Shown one piece after another: positions 33,683-41,048 of a stretch of DNA of 64,000 nucleotides. The position numbers were made by a program, and so were the translations under genes. The notes beneath the pieces were generated by a model. It searched no databases. It had not been told where the DNA came from and saw nothing but the letters and a program-made list of their open reading frames with translations. Source of the DNA: Flavobacterium sp. ZT3R18 (GTDB taxonomy: Bacteria > Bacteroidota > Bacteroidia > Flavobacteriales > Flavobacteriaceae); the NCBI RefSeq assembly GCF_007097385.1, contig NZ_VJZS01000022.1, forward strand, positions 1 to 64,000. The letters run 5' to 3'. Position 1 is the first letter of the stretch, and each line of letters starts with the position of its first letter.

Positions 33683-35158
33683 TCAATCTAAAATCATGCT
33701 CTTATAAATGTATTCCATATCAATATGATTTCGCAGGTGTTGCGCCAATAAATCGTATTGTTGTTCCTTAAAAGCTTTGTAATCGAAAGGGGTTGCAGTC
33801 ATTTCTTTTTTGGTTTGTGAAAGCAAATCATTAATGACAATTTCGTTGTCTAATATTCCATGAATGTAGGTTCCCCAGCAATTGTCCGTCAGTAAAAAAC
33901 CATCTGTGGTAGCATCTGAAAAACGGTTCAGTTGGGTATCTTTTTCAGCCGAAGTTGAAATTCCCATGTGTATTTCATAGCCTTCACAAGTCTCTTGATG
34001 TTTTTTAAACTGAAACTGTACTTGTCTCGTGATTTTTTCCTGTGTGAGTATTGTTTTTATGGGTAGCAGTCCTAATCCTGACATTTTTTCGACAGTTCCT
34101 TCCATCTGATGTGGGTCTTCTACAATTTGTCCCATCATTTGATAACCGCCACAAATTCCGATAACGGTTTTGTTGTTTTTATGGGCATTGACAATTGCTT
34201 TGGCTGCTCCATTATTCTTGATTTCAATTAAATCAGAGATAGTATTTTTACTTCCGGGAAGAATAATGATGTCGGCTTTTTCAATTTCTAAAGGGTCTTT
34301 TGTATAAAATAAATTTACATTTTCGTGACGTTCCAATACATTAAAATCGGTGTAGTTAGAAAGGCGATTGAGTAAAATAACGGCAATGTTTATTTTATTT
34401 TCTACCCATTGTGAATTTTTATTTTGAAGTCCAACCGAATCCTCTTCTTCAATATAGATGTCTTTTGCAAACGGAACTACGCCCACAACTGGAACGCCAC
34501 AAAGGTCTTCTATGATTTTTTTTCCGTCTTCAAAAAGTCGCGCATCTCCTCGAAATTTATTGATAATGATTCCTTTGATCAGTGATTTTTCTTCGGGAGT
34601 TAATAAAATAATACTTCCGTAAACACTGGCAAAAACGCCTCCTCTGTCAATGTCGGCAATTAAGAAAGTGGCAGCATCGGTATATTTTGCCATCCGCATA
34701 TTGGTAATGTCACGATGTTTAAGGTTCAATTCAGAAATGCTTCCTGCACCTTCTAACACAACAGGATTGTGTTTTTCGGATAATCGGTTATAGGCAGCTT
34801 GGGCTTCTTTGAGGAGTCCCATTTTGTTGTTACCCATAAAATAATCATAAGCCGATTGGTCTCCAATGGGCTTTCCGTTTAAAACTACTTGTGAACTTTT
34901 ATCAGATGTTGGTTTTAATAAAACTGGATTCATATCGGTGCTGCATGGAATACCGCAAGCTTCGGCCTGAACGGCTTGTGCACGGCCTATTTCGAGTCCC
35001 TCGGGCGTGGCAAAACTGTTAAGCGACATATTTTGCGATTTAAAGGGAGCGGGCGTATAGCCATCCTGCTTAAAAATGCGACAAAATCCAGTATTGATGA
35101 TGCTTTTACCTACATCGGAGGCGGTACCAACAAACATGATGGGTTTTAATTTTTGCAT
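33683..35158 (-). CDS. cobQ: Cobyric acid synthase CobQ/CbiP
   Basis: 491 residues. The dethiobiotin-synthetase-like N-terminal ATP site is FVGTASDVGKS, followed by APFKSQNMSLNS. The class I glutamine amidotransferase half has nucleophile Cys336 in VIGICGGYQMMG and a His in YIHGILD. It amidates four carboxylates (b, d, e, g) of adenosylcobyrinic acid a,c-diamide. It lies 5 bases after the pduX-type gene. Length is normal. Confidence 0.94.
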   Translation of the reverse strand: MQKLKPIMFVGTASDVGKSIINTGFCRIFKQDGYTPAPFKSQNMSLNSFATPEGLEIGRAQAVQAEACGIPCSTDMNPVLLKPTSDKSSQVVLNGKPIGDQSAYDYFMGNNKMGLLKEAQAAYNRLSEKHNPVVLEGAGSISELNLKHRDITNMRMAKYTDAATFLIADIDRGGVFASVYGSIILLTPEEKSLIKGIIINKFRGDARLFEDGKKIIEDLCGVPVVGVVPFAKDIYIEEEDSVGLQNKNSQWVENKINIAVILLNRLSNYTDFNVLERHENVNLFYTKDPLEIEKADIIILPGSKNTISDLIEIKNNGAAKAIVNAHKNNKTVIGICGGYQMMGQIVEDPHQMEGTVEKMSGLGLLPIKTILTQEKITRQVQFQFKKHQETCEGYEIHMGISTSAEKDTQLNRFSDATTDGFLLTDNCWGTYIHGILDNEIVINDLLSQTKKEMTATPFDYKAFKEQQYDLLAQHLRNHIDMEYIYKSMILD

Positions 35159-35163
35159 AGCGT

Positions 35164-36012
35164 TTACTCAATATAAAGTGGCGTTTCCCAATGTTTTGCC
35201 ACGAAATCTTTGGCTTTTAATTCGATTAAAGGCAAGCGGTCAGGCTCAATTAGCAGTCCCATATAGGTACCACTATGGGCTACAAATAAACCACAATTAT
35301 TTTCGGAAGCAAAATCAAGTAGCAAAGGAAAGTTTTTTTTTGGTAAAATAGTCTCGTTGATAATGGAGCTTTTTGTAGTACATTCAAAAAAGGTTGCGTA
35401 ATCTTTGTTCTTAATGCTTTTTTTTAGGTCTGAATACAGCGTTCGAAATTCTAAAATCTGATTTTCAGAATAGCGTCTGTTTTGTGAGAGCTCTATGGTG
35501 TCAATTTTTATTTTTGAATCCGAATCGAAATACAGCATCGAATACGGAATCGGGGGCAGCGTATCTATAATTTCTCCCGTTTTTTGGTTGAATAATACGG
35601 AATCTAAATCCAAACAGGGATCAGTTGGTTCTATTTGAGCGGCAAGCTGGTAGAGCGAATCATTAGGATATTGTGTGTTGTATATTTTATTTAATGCCAA
35701 TAAAATTCCAAATATATCGGTAGAACTAGACGATAATCCTTTGCCAGTTTTGAAATTTCGTTGTTGGTTGAAATAGATTTTTGGAGTAGATTGTTTCTTT
35801 ATTTTTTGATCATTCAACGAATAAAATAACTCCATAGCCTTCATTGCTTTATCTCCAAGCCTTACACCTTGATTTATTGGGTTTGTACTTGCAATAGTGA
35901 TGGTTTTGAGTATTTTAGAAGAGGTGTTGCTTACCAAAAAGGGTTCGTTTATACCAAATGCTCCTTGTAGAAGTTCGCCAACTTTAGCATAAGTGATAAT
36001 GGAAACGGTCAT
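35164..36012 (-). CDS. GHMP kinase, PduX-like L-threonine kinase
   Basis: 282 residues. AKVGELLQGAFG and the GHMP phosphate loop GKGLSSSSTDIFG match PduX, which makes L-threonine-O-3-phosphate for CobD. The DPCLDLDS segment is also typical of PduX. Next to cobQ and near cobD and cbiB, a supply of aminopropanol precursor is the obvious role. A -7 box lies at 36036-36043. Confidence 0.82.
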   Translation of the reverse strand: MTVSIITYAKVGELLQGAFGINEPFLVSNTSSKILKTITIASTNPINQGVRLGDKAMKAMELFYSLNDQKIKKQSTPKIYFNQQRNFKTGKGLSSSSTDIFGILLALNKIYNTQYPNDSLYQLAAQIEPTDPCLDLDSVLFNQKTGEIIDTLPPIPYSMLYFDSDSKIKIDTIELSQNRRYSENQILEFRTLYSDLKKSIKNKDYATFFECTTKSSIINETILPKKNFPLLLDFASENNCGLFVAHSGTYMGLLIEPDRLPLIELKAKDFVAKHWETPLYIE

Positions 36013-36035
36013 TTTTTTATTTCTAGGTTATGGGA

Positions 36036-36043
36036 CAAAGATA
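36036..36043 (-). promoter_or_regulatory. -7 box TATCTTTG for pduX-type gene
   Basis: Reads TATCTTTG on the - strand, 24 bases before the ATG at 36012. A normal short leader would result. It lies within the 15-bp mirrored end. Confidence 0.6.
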
Positions 36044-36350
36044 GGGATTCGACAAGCTCATCCACCGAAAAAAAAATGACAAGCTCATCCACCGGGCTTC
36101 GACAGGCTCAGCCACCGGGAAAAATGACAGGCTCAGCCACCGGGGAAAAACGACAGGCTCAGCCACCGGGAAAAATGACAGGCTCAGCCACCGGGGAAAA
36201 ACGACAGGCTCTTCCATCGGGATTCGACAGGCTCTGCCATCGGAAAAGTAATGACTATTCCCATTCTAAGGAAATAAATCAGTTACAAAATGCGGTGGCT
36301 GAGCCTGTCGTTTTTTTTTGTTTTTTTTCGGTAGCTGAGCCTGTCGAAGC

Positions 36351-36358
36351 TATCTTTG
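36351..36358 (+). promoter_or_regulatory. -7 box TATCTTTG for cbiA
   Basis: TATCTTTG ends 4 bases before the cbiA ATG at 36363. If used, the transcript would begin at or near the start codon (leaderless). The -33 position falls in repeat sequence without a clear TTG. Confidence 0.5.
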
Positions 36359-36362
36359 TCCC

Positions 36363-37721
36363 ATGAAACCAAAATTCCTTATAGCAGCACCATCGAGTAA
36401 TTCCGGCAAAACGACTATCACGTTGGGGTTACTTCGGTTATTGAGAAATCAAGGGCATAAAGTACAGCCTTTTAAATGTGGCCCTGATTATATTGATACC
36501 AAGCACCATACGAGAGCTGCGCATCAAGTGAGTATCAATTTGGATACCTATATGATGAGTGAAAATCATGTGAAAGATTTATATAACCGATATAGTAAGG
36601 AAGCCGATATTTCGATAATAGAAGGAGTGATGGGGCTTTTTGATGGGGCAAATCGAATGCAGGGGAGCAGTGCCGAAATTGCAATGCTTTTAGATGTTCC
36701 TGTTATTTTGGTGGTAAATGCCAAGGCGATGGCTTATAGTGTGGCACCATTATTATTTGGATTGAAAAATTTTAATCCGAATGTTAAAATTGCGGGTGTA
36801 ATCTTCAATTTTGTCAATACCGAAAGTCATTATTCTTTTTTGAAAGATGCTTGTGATGACGTTGGCATCGAGGCTTTGGGTTATGTTCCTAGTAATGCTG
36901 GTATTTCAATTCCTTCTCGTCATTTGGGATTGGCTATTTCATCGGATAACGATTATGAGACTGTAATCGAAAACGCAGCTCAACATTTAGCTAAATTCAT
37001 TGATGTTGACCGTTTGTTAGCATTGTGTAAATCATTTGAGAGTACTGAAAAAGACACAATTTTAGTTGAAGAGAAAGAAGTTAATGTAAAGTTTGAAAGT
37101 AAACAAAATTCAAATGATTATAAAATAGCAGTGGCACAGGACGATGCTTTTAATTTTACCTATTTTGAAAATATTAAAGCATTGGAGAATTTAGGGGAAG
37201 TAATTTATTTTAGTCCGCTGAAAGATGCCGTTATGCCCGAAGCTGATCTGTTGTATCTAGCGGGTGGCTACCCGGAATTGCATTTGGAGCAATTGACGGC
37301 AAATACATCTATGCGCAAATCTATTCTTGATTTTTGTTCTAATGGAGGAAAAGTGATTGCCGAATGTGGAGGAATGATGTATTTAGGGAATCAGATTACC
37401 AATGCTGACGGAATAGGATACCAAATGACAGGTTTTTTGCCTATCGAAACTTCGATGGAAAAGGCTAAACTTTCTTTAGGATATCGAGAAGTGCAACTTG
37501 AAGGTAAAATAATAAAAGGACACGAGTTTCATTATTCTACTGCTGTTGAAAACGAAAATCTACCAACTATAGGGAATGTTTTTAATGCTAAAGGTATTGA
37601 AGTGCAAACTCCAATTTATAAATTAAGAAAAGTGATGGCTTCCTATATTCATTTTTACTGGGGAGATTCTAATTTTATAGCTGATTTTATAGCTGATGGG
37701 ATTGATAATATGATAATATAG
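36363..37721 (+). CDS. cbiA: Cobyrinic acid a,c-diamide synthase CbiA
   Basis: 452 residues. The N-terminal P-loop is APSSNSGKTT (Lys16), followed by FKCGPDYIDT. The C-terminal amidotransferase half has LLYLAGGYPELH and the nucleophile Cys in VIAECGGMMYLG. It amidates the a and c side chains. The start is fixed because homologues begin MKPxFLIAA. It is divergent from pduX across the repeat array and stands alone on the + strand. Confidence 0.93.
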   Translation: MKPKFLIAAPSSNSGKTTITLGLLRLLRNQGHKVQPFKCGPDYIDTKHHTRAAHQVSINLDTYMMSENHVKDLYNRYSKEADISIIEGVMGLFDGANRMQGSSAEIAMLLDVPVILVVNAKAMAYSVAPLLFGLKNFNPNVKIAGVIFNFVNTESHYSFLKDACDDVGIEALGYVPSNAGISIPSRHLGLAISSDNDYETVIENAAQHLAKFIDVDRLLALCKSFESTEKDTILVEEKEVNVKFESKQNSNDYKIAVAQDDAFNFTYFENIKALENLGEVIYFSPLKDAVMPEADLLYLAGGYPELHLEQLTANTSMRKSILDFCSNGGKVIAECGGMMYLGNQITNADGIGYQMTGFLPIETSMEKAKLSLGYREVQLEGKIIKGHEFHYSTAVENENLPTIGNVFNAKGIEVQTPIYKLRKVMASYIHFYWGDSNFIADFIADGIDNMII

Positions 37722-37911
37722 AATCAGTAATTTAGGAATTTTTTTTTACTCTTGATCTACAATCTGATTAATTAATGATTTGCAATAAAATGATATTAAA
37801 GTGTTTAATTTGGTTCTAATCCAGTCAAGTGACCCTTTTAAACTTTTCGAACCGTAAGGATTTAATGAGAGTTATTTAATAATTTTTTAATTATATTGAA
37901 TATAAAATAAA

Positions 37912-37948
37912 AAAAGGACAGAAACTTTATGAAAAGTTCTGTCCTTTA
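37912..37948 (-). terminator. Intrinsic terminator (- strand)
   Basis: On the - strand AAAGGACAGAACTT pairs with AAGTTTCTGTCCTTT (one bulge) and is followed by a T run. It directly follows the tRNA-like fragment at 37949-37975. Confidence 0.6.
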
Positions 37949-37975
37949 TGGTGACCTTGTCAGGACAATTTTCGA
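37949..37975 (-). pseudogene. Possible tRNA 3'-end remnant
   Basis: On the + strand GTGACCTTG at 37951-37959 is identical to the 3' end of tRNA-Arg at 39997-40005 and is followed by TCAGGAC and TTCGAAT, a broken T-arm. A terminator follows at once on the - strand. Too short to be sure; it may mark an old integration or duplication of a tRNA end. Confidence 0.35.
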
Positions 37976-38536
37976 ATCATTTTTTAGATGATTTAAAGAA
38001 ATTAGCAATGTCAAATAAAGAATATTTTTGATTAATATTTTATGAGACCGATCTGAGTAAATTGAACAAAAAGAGATAATGACCTATTAGTTATAGTTTG
38101 AGACATTAAAGGACATTGATCTCTATTTTAATATATTCCCAAAAAAGAATAACCCAAATTATTTAGATAACTAGGGACATGTTAACTTAGCCTTCACAGA
38201 AAGTTAAGAAATAAATCTTGACGTAATCAAAAAAAGTTATTGGGAGTAAGGGGGAATTATATAAAAAAAATACAAATCCATGAACTTGCGTCCGATTATA
38301 TATCAGAAAAACAGCATTTCACTATGGTTGTCGGATTTTGATATTTAGTTGCGAGTTTTGGATAATTCTTGATAATATTTCTTCGTGTATTGTTCCCCAA
38401 AATTGTCAATTGTTATAGCATATGCAATGAATAATTTTCGGTGACTCTAATAAAAGCTCAATAATGGTTTCGGTCTTTATGTCATCTCTATACAAATAGG
38501 TTATATCTGGCAAGTAAGAACAAGTTGAAAAGCTTC

Positions 38537-38790
38537 GTGATGTGGCTCATTTGTCACACATCCTTCAGAGGCGTTTTTTACGGACTGAGTGTACTTGAAT
38601 AGTAAACCACTCCGAGCTTTTGCCTGAGGTTTCATCCATCTTTTCCGACGCTCTTCGATTACCTCGCAAGATACATTTAGATTAAGCGTATTATTCAGTG
38701 TATTGATCTCGATCTGATCGTTATCTTCCACTAATGCGATCAACCCGCCTTCGATGTAAAGCGAAATGTAGGACTTTAACCGTTGCATTG
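38537..38790 (-). pseudogene. ilvD: ilvD (dihydroxy-acid dehydratase) C-terminal remnant
   Basis: The - strand encodes IEGGLIALVEDNDQIEIN, NNTLNLNVS, EERRKRWMKP and SVKNASEGCVTNEP. These match, in order, the last 75 residues of DHAD (GGPIALLKDGD.I.ID, .NTLSV.IS, RRKEW..P, KSASEGCVTDE). The rest of the enzyme, including its Fe-S cysteines, is absent: upstream is the MreB-like gene on the other strand. It is therefore a fragment left by a rearrangement. Confidence 0.78.
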
Positions 38791-38851
38791 GAATTTTCAT
38801 CTTTATAGAGAATAAAACAGCAACAATAACGTTCTTAAACAAAACTATATT

Positions 38852-39880
38852 ATGGGCTTATTTGATTTTATGATAGTGGAAATAGCTATGGATTTAGGAA
38901 CTGCTAATACTTTAATAATTTATGACGGAAAAATAATAGTGGATAGTCCTTCTATGGTGGCGAGGGATATTAGAAATGGGAAAATTATTGCTGTAGGTAA
39001 GGAGGCCAGTTTAATGCAGGGTAAGACACACGAGCATATTAAAACAATCCGGCCACTTAAAGACGGTGTTATTGCAGATTTTGATGCCTCAGAGAAAATG
39101 ATCAGCTGGTTTATAAAAAATATACCTGAATTAAAGAAAAATTTTTTCACTCCCGCACTGCGAATGGTTGTATGTATTCCCAGTGGTATTACCGAGGTAG
39201 AAATGAGAGCCGTAAAGGAGTCCTGCGAACGGGTAAACGGGAAAGAAGTGTATTTAATTCATGAGCCTATGGCTGCAGCTATTGGAATGGGTTTAGATGT
39301 GATGCAGCCCAAGGGAAATATCATTGTTGATATTGGAGGAGGGACTACGGAAATTGCGGTTATTGCCCTCGGAGGAATAGTTTGTGACAAATCTATAAAA
39401 ATTGCTGGGGATGTTTTTACCAATGATATATTGTTTTATATGAGAACGCAGCATAATTTGTATATTGGAGATGCTTCTGCTGAGAGAATAAAAATTGATG
39501 TTGGCGCTGCAATAGAAGAACTTGATGAGGCTCCCGATGACATAATGGTTCGTGGAAGAGATTTGCTTACCGGGAAACCTAAGGAGGTCAGGGTTACTTT
39601 TAGGGAAATTGCAAGAGCTTTGGATAAATCAATACAGAGAATTGAAGACGCTATTATGGTAACGCTTTCATTGACACCACCAGAACTGGCTGCAGACATT
39701 TATAATACGGGTTTGTATCTCGCAGGGGGAGGGGCAATGCTGCGCGGTCTTGATAAAAGGATTTCACAGAAGACGGATTTGCCAGTCTATATTGCAGAAG
39801 ATCCTTTAAGAGCTGTGGTTAAAGGTACTGGTATTGTCTTAAAAAATATACCTAAATATAAAAGGGTACTGATAAAATAA
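38852..39880 (+). CDS. MreB-family actin-like protein (paralogue)
   Basis: 342 residues with the actin-fold motifs MDLGTANTLI (phosphate 1), DIGGGTTEIAVIALGG (phosphate 2), HEPMAAAIG and GLYLAGGGAMLRG (adenosine). Length equals MreB. It is not followed by mreC/mreD, so it is probably an extra copy of the cell-shape filament protein rather than the mre-operon gene. The ATG lies next to the ilvD remnant. Divergence from canonical MreB includes a basic C-terminus (KYKRVLIK). Confidence 0.85.
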   Translation: MGLFDFMIVEIAMDLGTANTLIIYDGKIIVDSPSMVARDIRNGKIIAVGKEASLMQGKTHEHIKTIRPLKDGVIADFDASEKMISWFIKNIPELKKNFFTPALRMVVCIPSGITEVEMRAVKESCERVNGKEVYLIHEPMAAAIGMGLDVMQPKGNIIVDIGGGTTEIAVIALGGIVCDKSIKIAGDVFTNDILFYMRTQHNLYIGDASAERIKIDVGAAIEELDEAPDDIMVRGRDLLTGKPKEVRVTFREIARALDKSIQRIEDAIMVTLSLTPPELAADIYNTGLYLAGGGAMLRGLDKRISQKTDLPVYIAEDPLRAVVKGTGIVLKNIPKYKRVLIK

Positions 39881-39960
39881 GTTCGTTATTGCATCCATAC
39901 AATTGAGCTTTTGCACCTGATCCAACAAAAGTTTGTTGAATATACTGAAGAAGACATAAA

Positions 39961-39990
39961 AAAATCCCATTTCGCTAGAAATGGGATTTT
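39961..39990 (-). terminator. Terminator of tRNA-Arg
   Basis: AAAATCCCATTT / AAATGGGATTTT with a 6-base loop, followed on the - strand by a T run, 8 bases after the tRNA 3' end. Confidence 0.8.
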
Positions 39991-39997
39991 AGTTTTG

Positions 39998-40071
39998 TGA
40001 CCTTGACTGGATTCAAACCAGTAACCTCTTGAGCCGTAATCAAGTGCGCTATTCAGTTGCGCCACAAGGCC
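39998..40071 (-). tRNA. tRNA-Arg (anticodon ACG)
   Basis: On the - strand it folds as a cloverleaf: acceptor GGCCTTG/CAAGGTC with discriminator A, D-stem GCGC/GCGC, anticodon stem CTTGA/TCAAG with loop TTACGGC (anticodon ACG, reading CGN Arg), T-arm with TTTGAATC. CCA is not encoded. A terminator follows. Confidence 0.93.
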
Positions 40072-40174
40072 ATTTGTTTTTGCAAACTTGTTTTTGTATC
40101 AACGTGTTTGCGGGTGCAAAGATAGGAATAAATATGTATCTTGCAAGCATGAATTTACATTAAAATTAAAAAAA

Positions 40175-40687
40175 ATGAGTTTAAAAAAGTATATACGTGA
40201 TATTCAGGGATTTCCAAAAGAGGGAATTGTGTTTAAAGACATCACACCTTTGTTAATTGATGCAAATGCAAGGAAAGAATGTCTAGAAATATTGGTTTCG
40301 TGCGTAAAAGATAAAAAAATAGACAAGGTAATAGGGGTAGAAAGTCGCGGTTTTTTCTTTGGGATGCTTTTGGCACAAGAATTGAATGTAGGTTTTGTTC
40401 CTGTTCGAAAACCCAATAAACTGCCTTTTGATACGATATCAGCTTCTTACGATTTAGAATACGGTACGGATACGCTTGAAATTCATACCGATGCCATTCA
40501 AAAAGGGGATAGAATTCTGATTCACGATGATGTTTTAGCCACTGGTGGAACCGCAAAAGCGGTTTGCGAATTGGTAGAACGACTAGGAGGTGTAATTGTA
40601 CAATGCAACTTCTTGATGGAAATCACGTTCTTGAGGGGAAGAGAAAAGATTGCAGGAAACGATATTTTTGCGGCAATGACGTATTAG
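40175..40687 (+). CDS. apt: Adenine phosphoribosyltransferase
   Basis: 170 residues from MSLKKYIRDIQGFPKEGI, where family members begin; an upstream in-frame ATG at 40088 would add 29 residues unlike the family. The PRPP loop is ILIHDDVLATGGTA, and VGVESRGFFFG is the family-specific segment. It salvages adenine to AMP. Confidence 0.93.
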   Translation: MSLKKYIRDIQGFPKEGIVFKDITPLLIDANARKECLEILVSCVKDKKIDKVIGVESRGFFFGMLLAQELNVGFVPVRKPNKLPFDTISASYDLEYGTDTLEIHTDAIQKGDRILIHDDVLATGGTAKAVCELVERLGGVIVQCNFLMEITFLRGREKIAGNDIFAAMTY

Positions 40688-40694
40688 TATTCAG

Positions 40695-40755
40695 TCCCGA
40701 TAATTATCGGGAGCAGAATTCAAAAATCTAAAATCAATCCCGATAGCTATCGGGA
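40695..40755. repeat. Two TCCCGATAGCTATCGGGA-type palindromes
   Basis: TCCCGATAATTATCGGGA at 40695-40712 and TCCCGATAGCTATCGGGA at 40738-40755, downstream of apt. Related halves or variants occur at 46845, 51970 and 62321. Confidence 0.85.
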
Positions 40756-40768
40756 CGTTAATCTACAA

Positions 40769-40912
40769 TCAGCAATCAAGTGCTCTAGTAGTTACAAAAT
40801 AACGATACCCAATAATAGCCATTTGCCATTTTTTGGCTTTGGCCAAATCCAATCTTTGTTTGGTAAAACTTGGTAAAATAAGTTTGTTGATTTGAGCTAG
40901 AATTTTATACAT
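40769..40912 (-). CDS. Conserved small basic protein (47 residues)
   Basis: Sequence MYKILAQINKLILPSFTKQR... WQMAIIGYRYFVTTRALDC. It is rich in Lys/Arg, amphipathic, and of a type I recall as a widespread hypothetical in Flavobacteriaceae. It is preceded by an A-rich leader and lies 3' of the blaR terminator on the same strand. Function unknown; a ribosome- or RNA-associated role would suit the charge but is a guess. Confidence 0.65.
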   Translation of the reverse strand: MYKILAQINKLILPSFTKQRLDLAKAKKWQMAIIGYRYFVTTRALDC

Positions 40913-40941
40913 AGTGATAATTTTTTTTCAAAGATATAAAA

Positions 40942-40970
40942 AAAGACGGTCTTGATGAGGGACCGTCTTT
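40942..40970 (-). terminator. Terminator of the blaI-blaR operon
   Basis: AAAGACGGTC / GACCGTCTTT with a 9-base loop, then a T run on the - strand, 80 bases after the blaR stop. Confidence 0.85.
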
Positions 40971-41048
40971 ATTATTAGAGTGTGTCCCGTTCTGAAATAG
41001 CGATAGTTTTTTAGGGATAGTTATTTTTAGGAGGAGGGGTACAATATT

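Larger units (their letters stand above)
36030..36364. repeat. Divergent promoter region made of a repeat array with mirrored ends
   Basis: Ends are perfect 15-bp inverted repeats: ATGGGACAAAGATAG (36030-36044) and CTATCTTTGTCCCAT (36350-36364). Inside, about eight copies of CGACAGGCTCAGCCACCGGG spaced by A-rich stretches run one way (36049-36243), and two copies of GGTGGCTGAGCCTGTCG type run the other way (36293-36349). It sits between the divergent pduX-type and cbiA genes. Confidence 0.88.
37722..38500. other. Decayed intergenic stretch
   Basis: No intact gene in about 780 bases. It contains a - strand terminator hairpin with a tRNA-like 3' fragment (37912-37980). The remainder is A/T-rich with many stops in all frames, next to the ilvD remnant, which suggests an old deletion or insertion scar. 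Confidence 0.6.

Noticed and set aside
36023..36366. Open frames on both strands in the repeat array
   Set aside because: They only translate the CGACAGGCTCAGCCACCGGG repeats and lie in the divergent promoter region.
37949..38035. Short frame MVTLSGQFSNHFLDDLKKLA...
   Set aside because: Tempting as a peptide, but it overlaps a tRNA-like end and terminator on the other strand and has no supporting context.
38040..38500. Possible helix-turn-helix or transposase remnant on the - strand
   Set aside because: Only a few residues (TETIIELLLESPK) look protein-like before stops; not enough to name anything.
40088..40174. A 29-residue N-terminal extension of apt
   Set aside because: Family members start at MSLKKYIRDIQGFP; the extension is unlike them and the region looks like leader.
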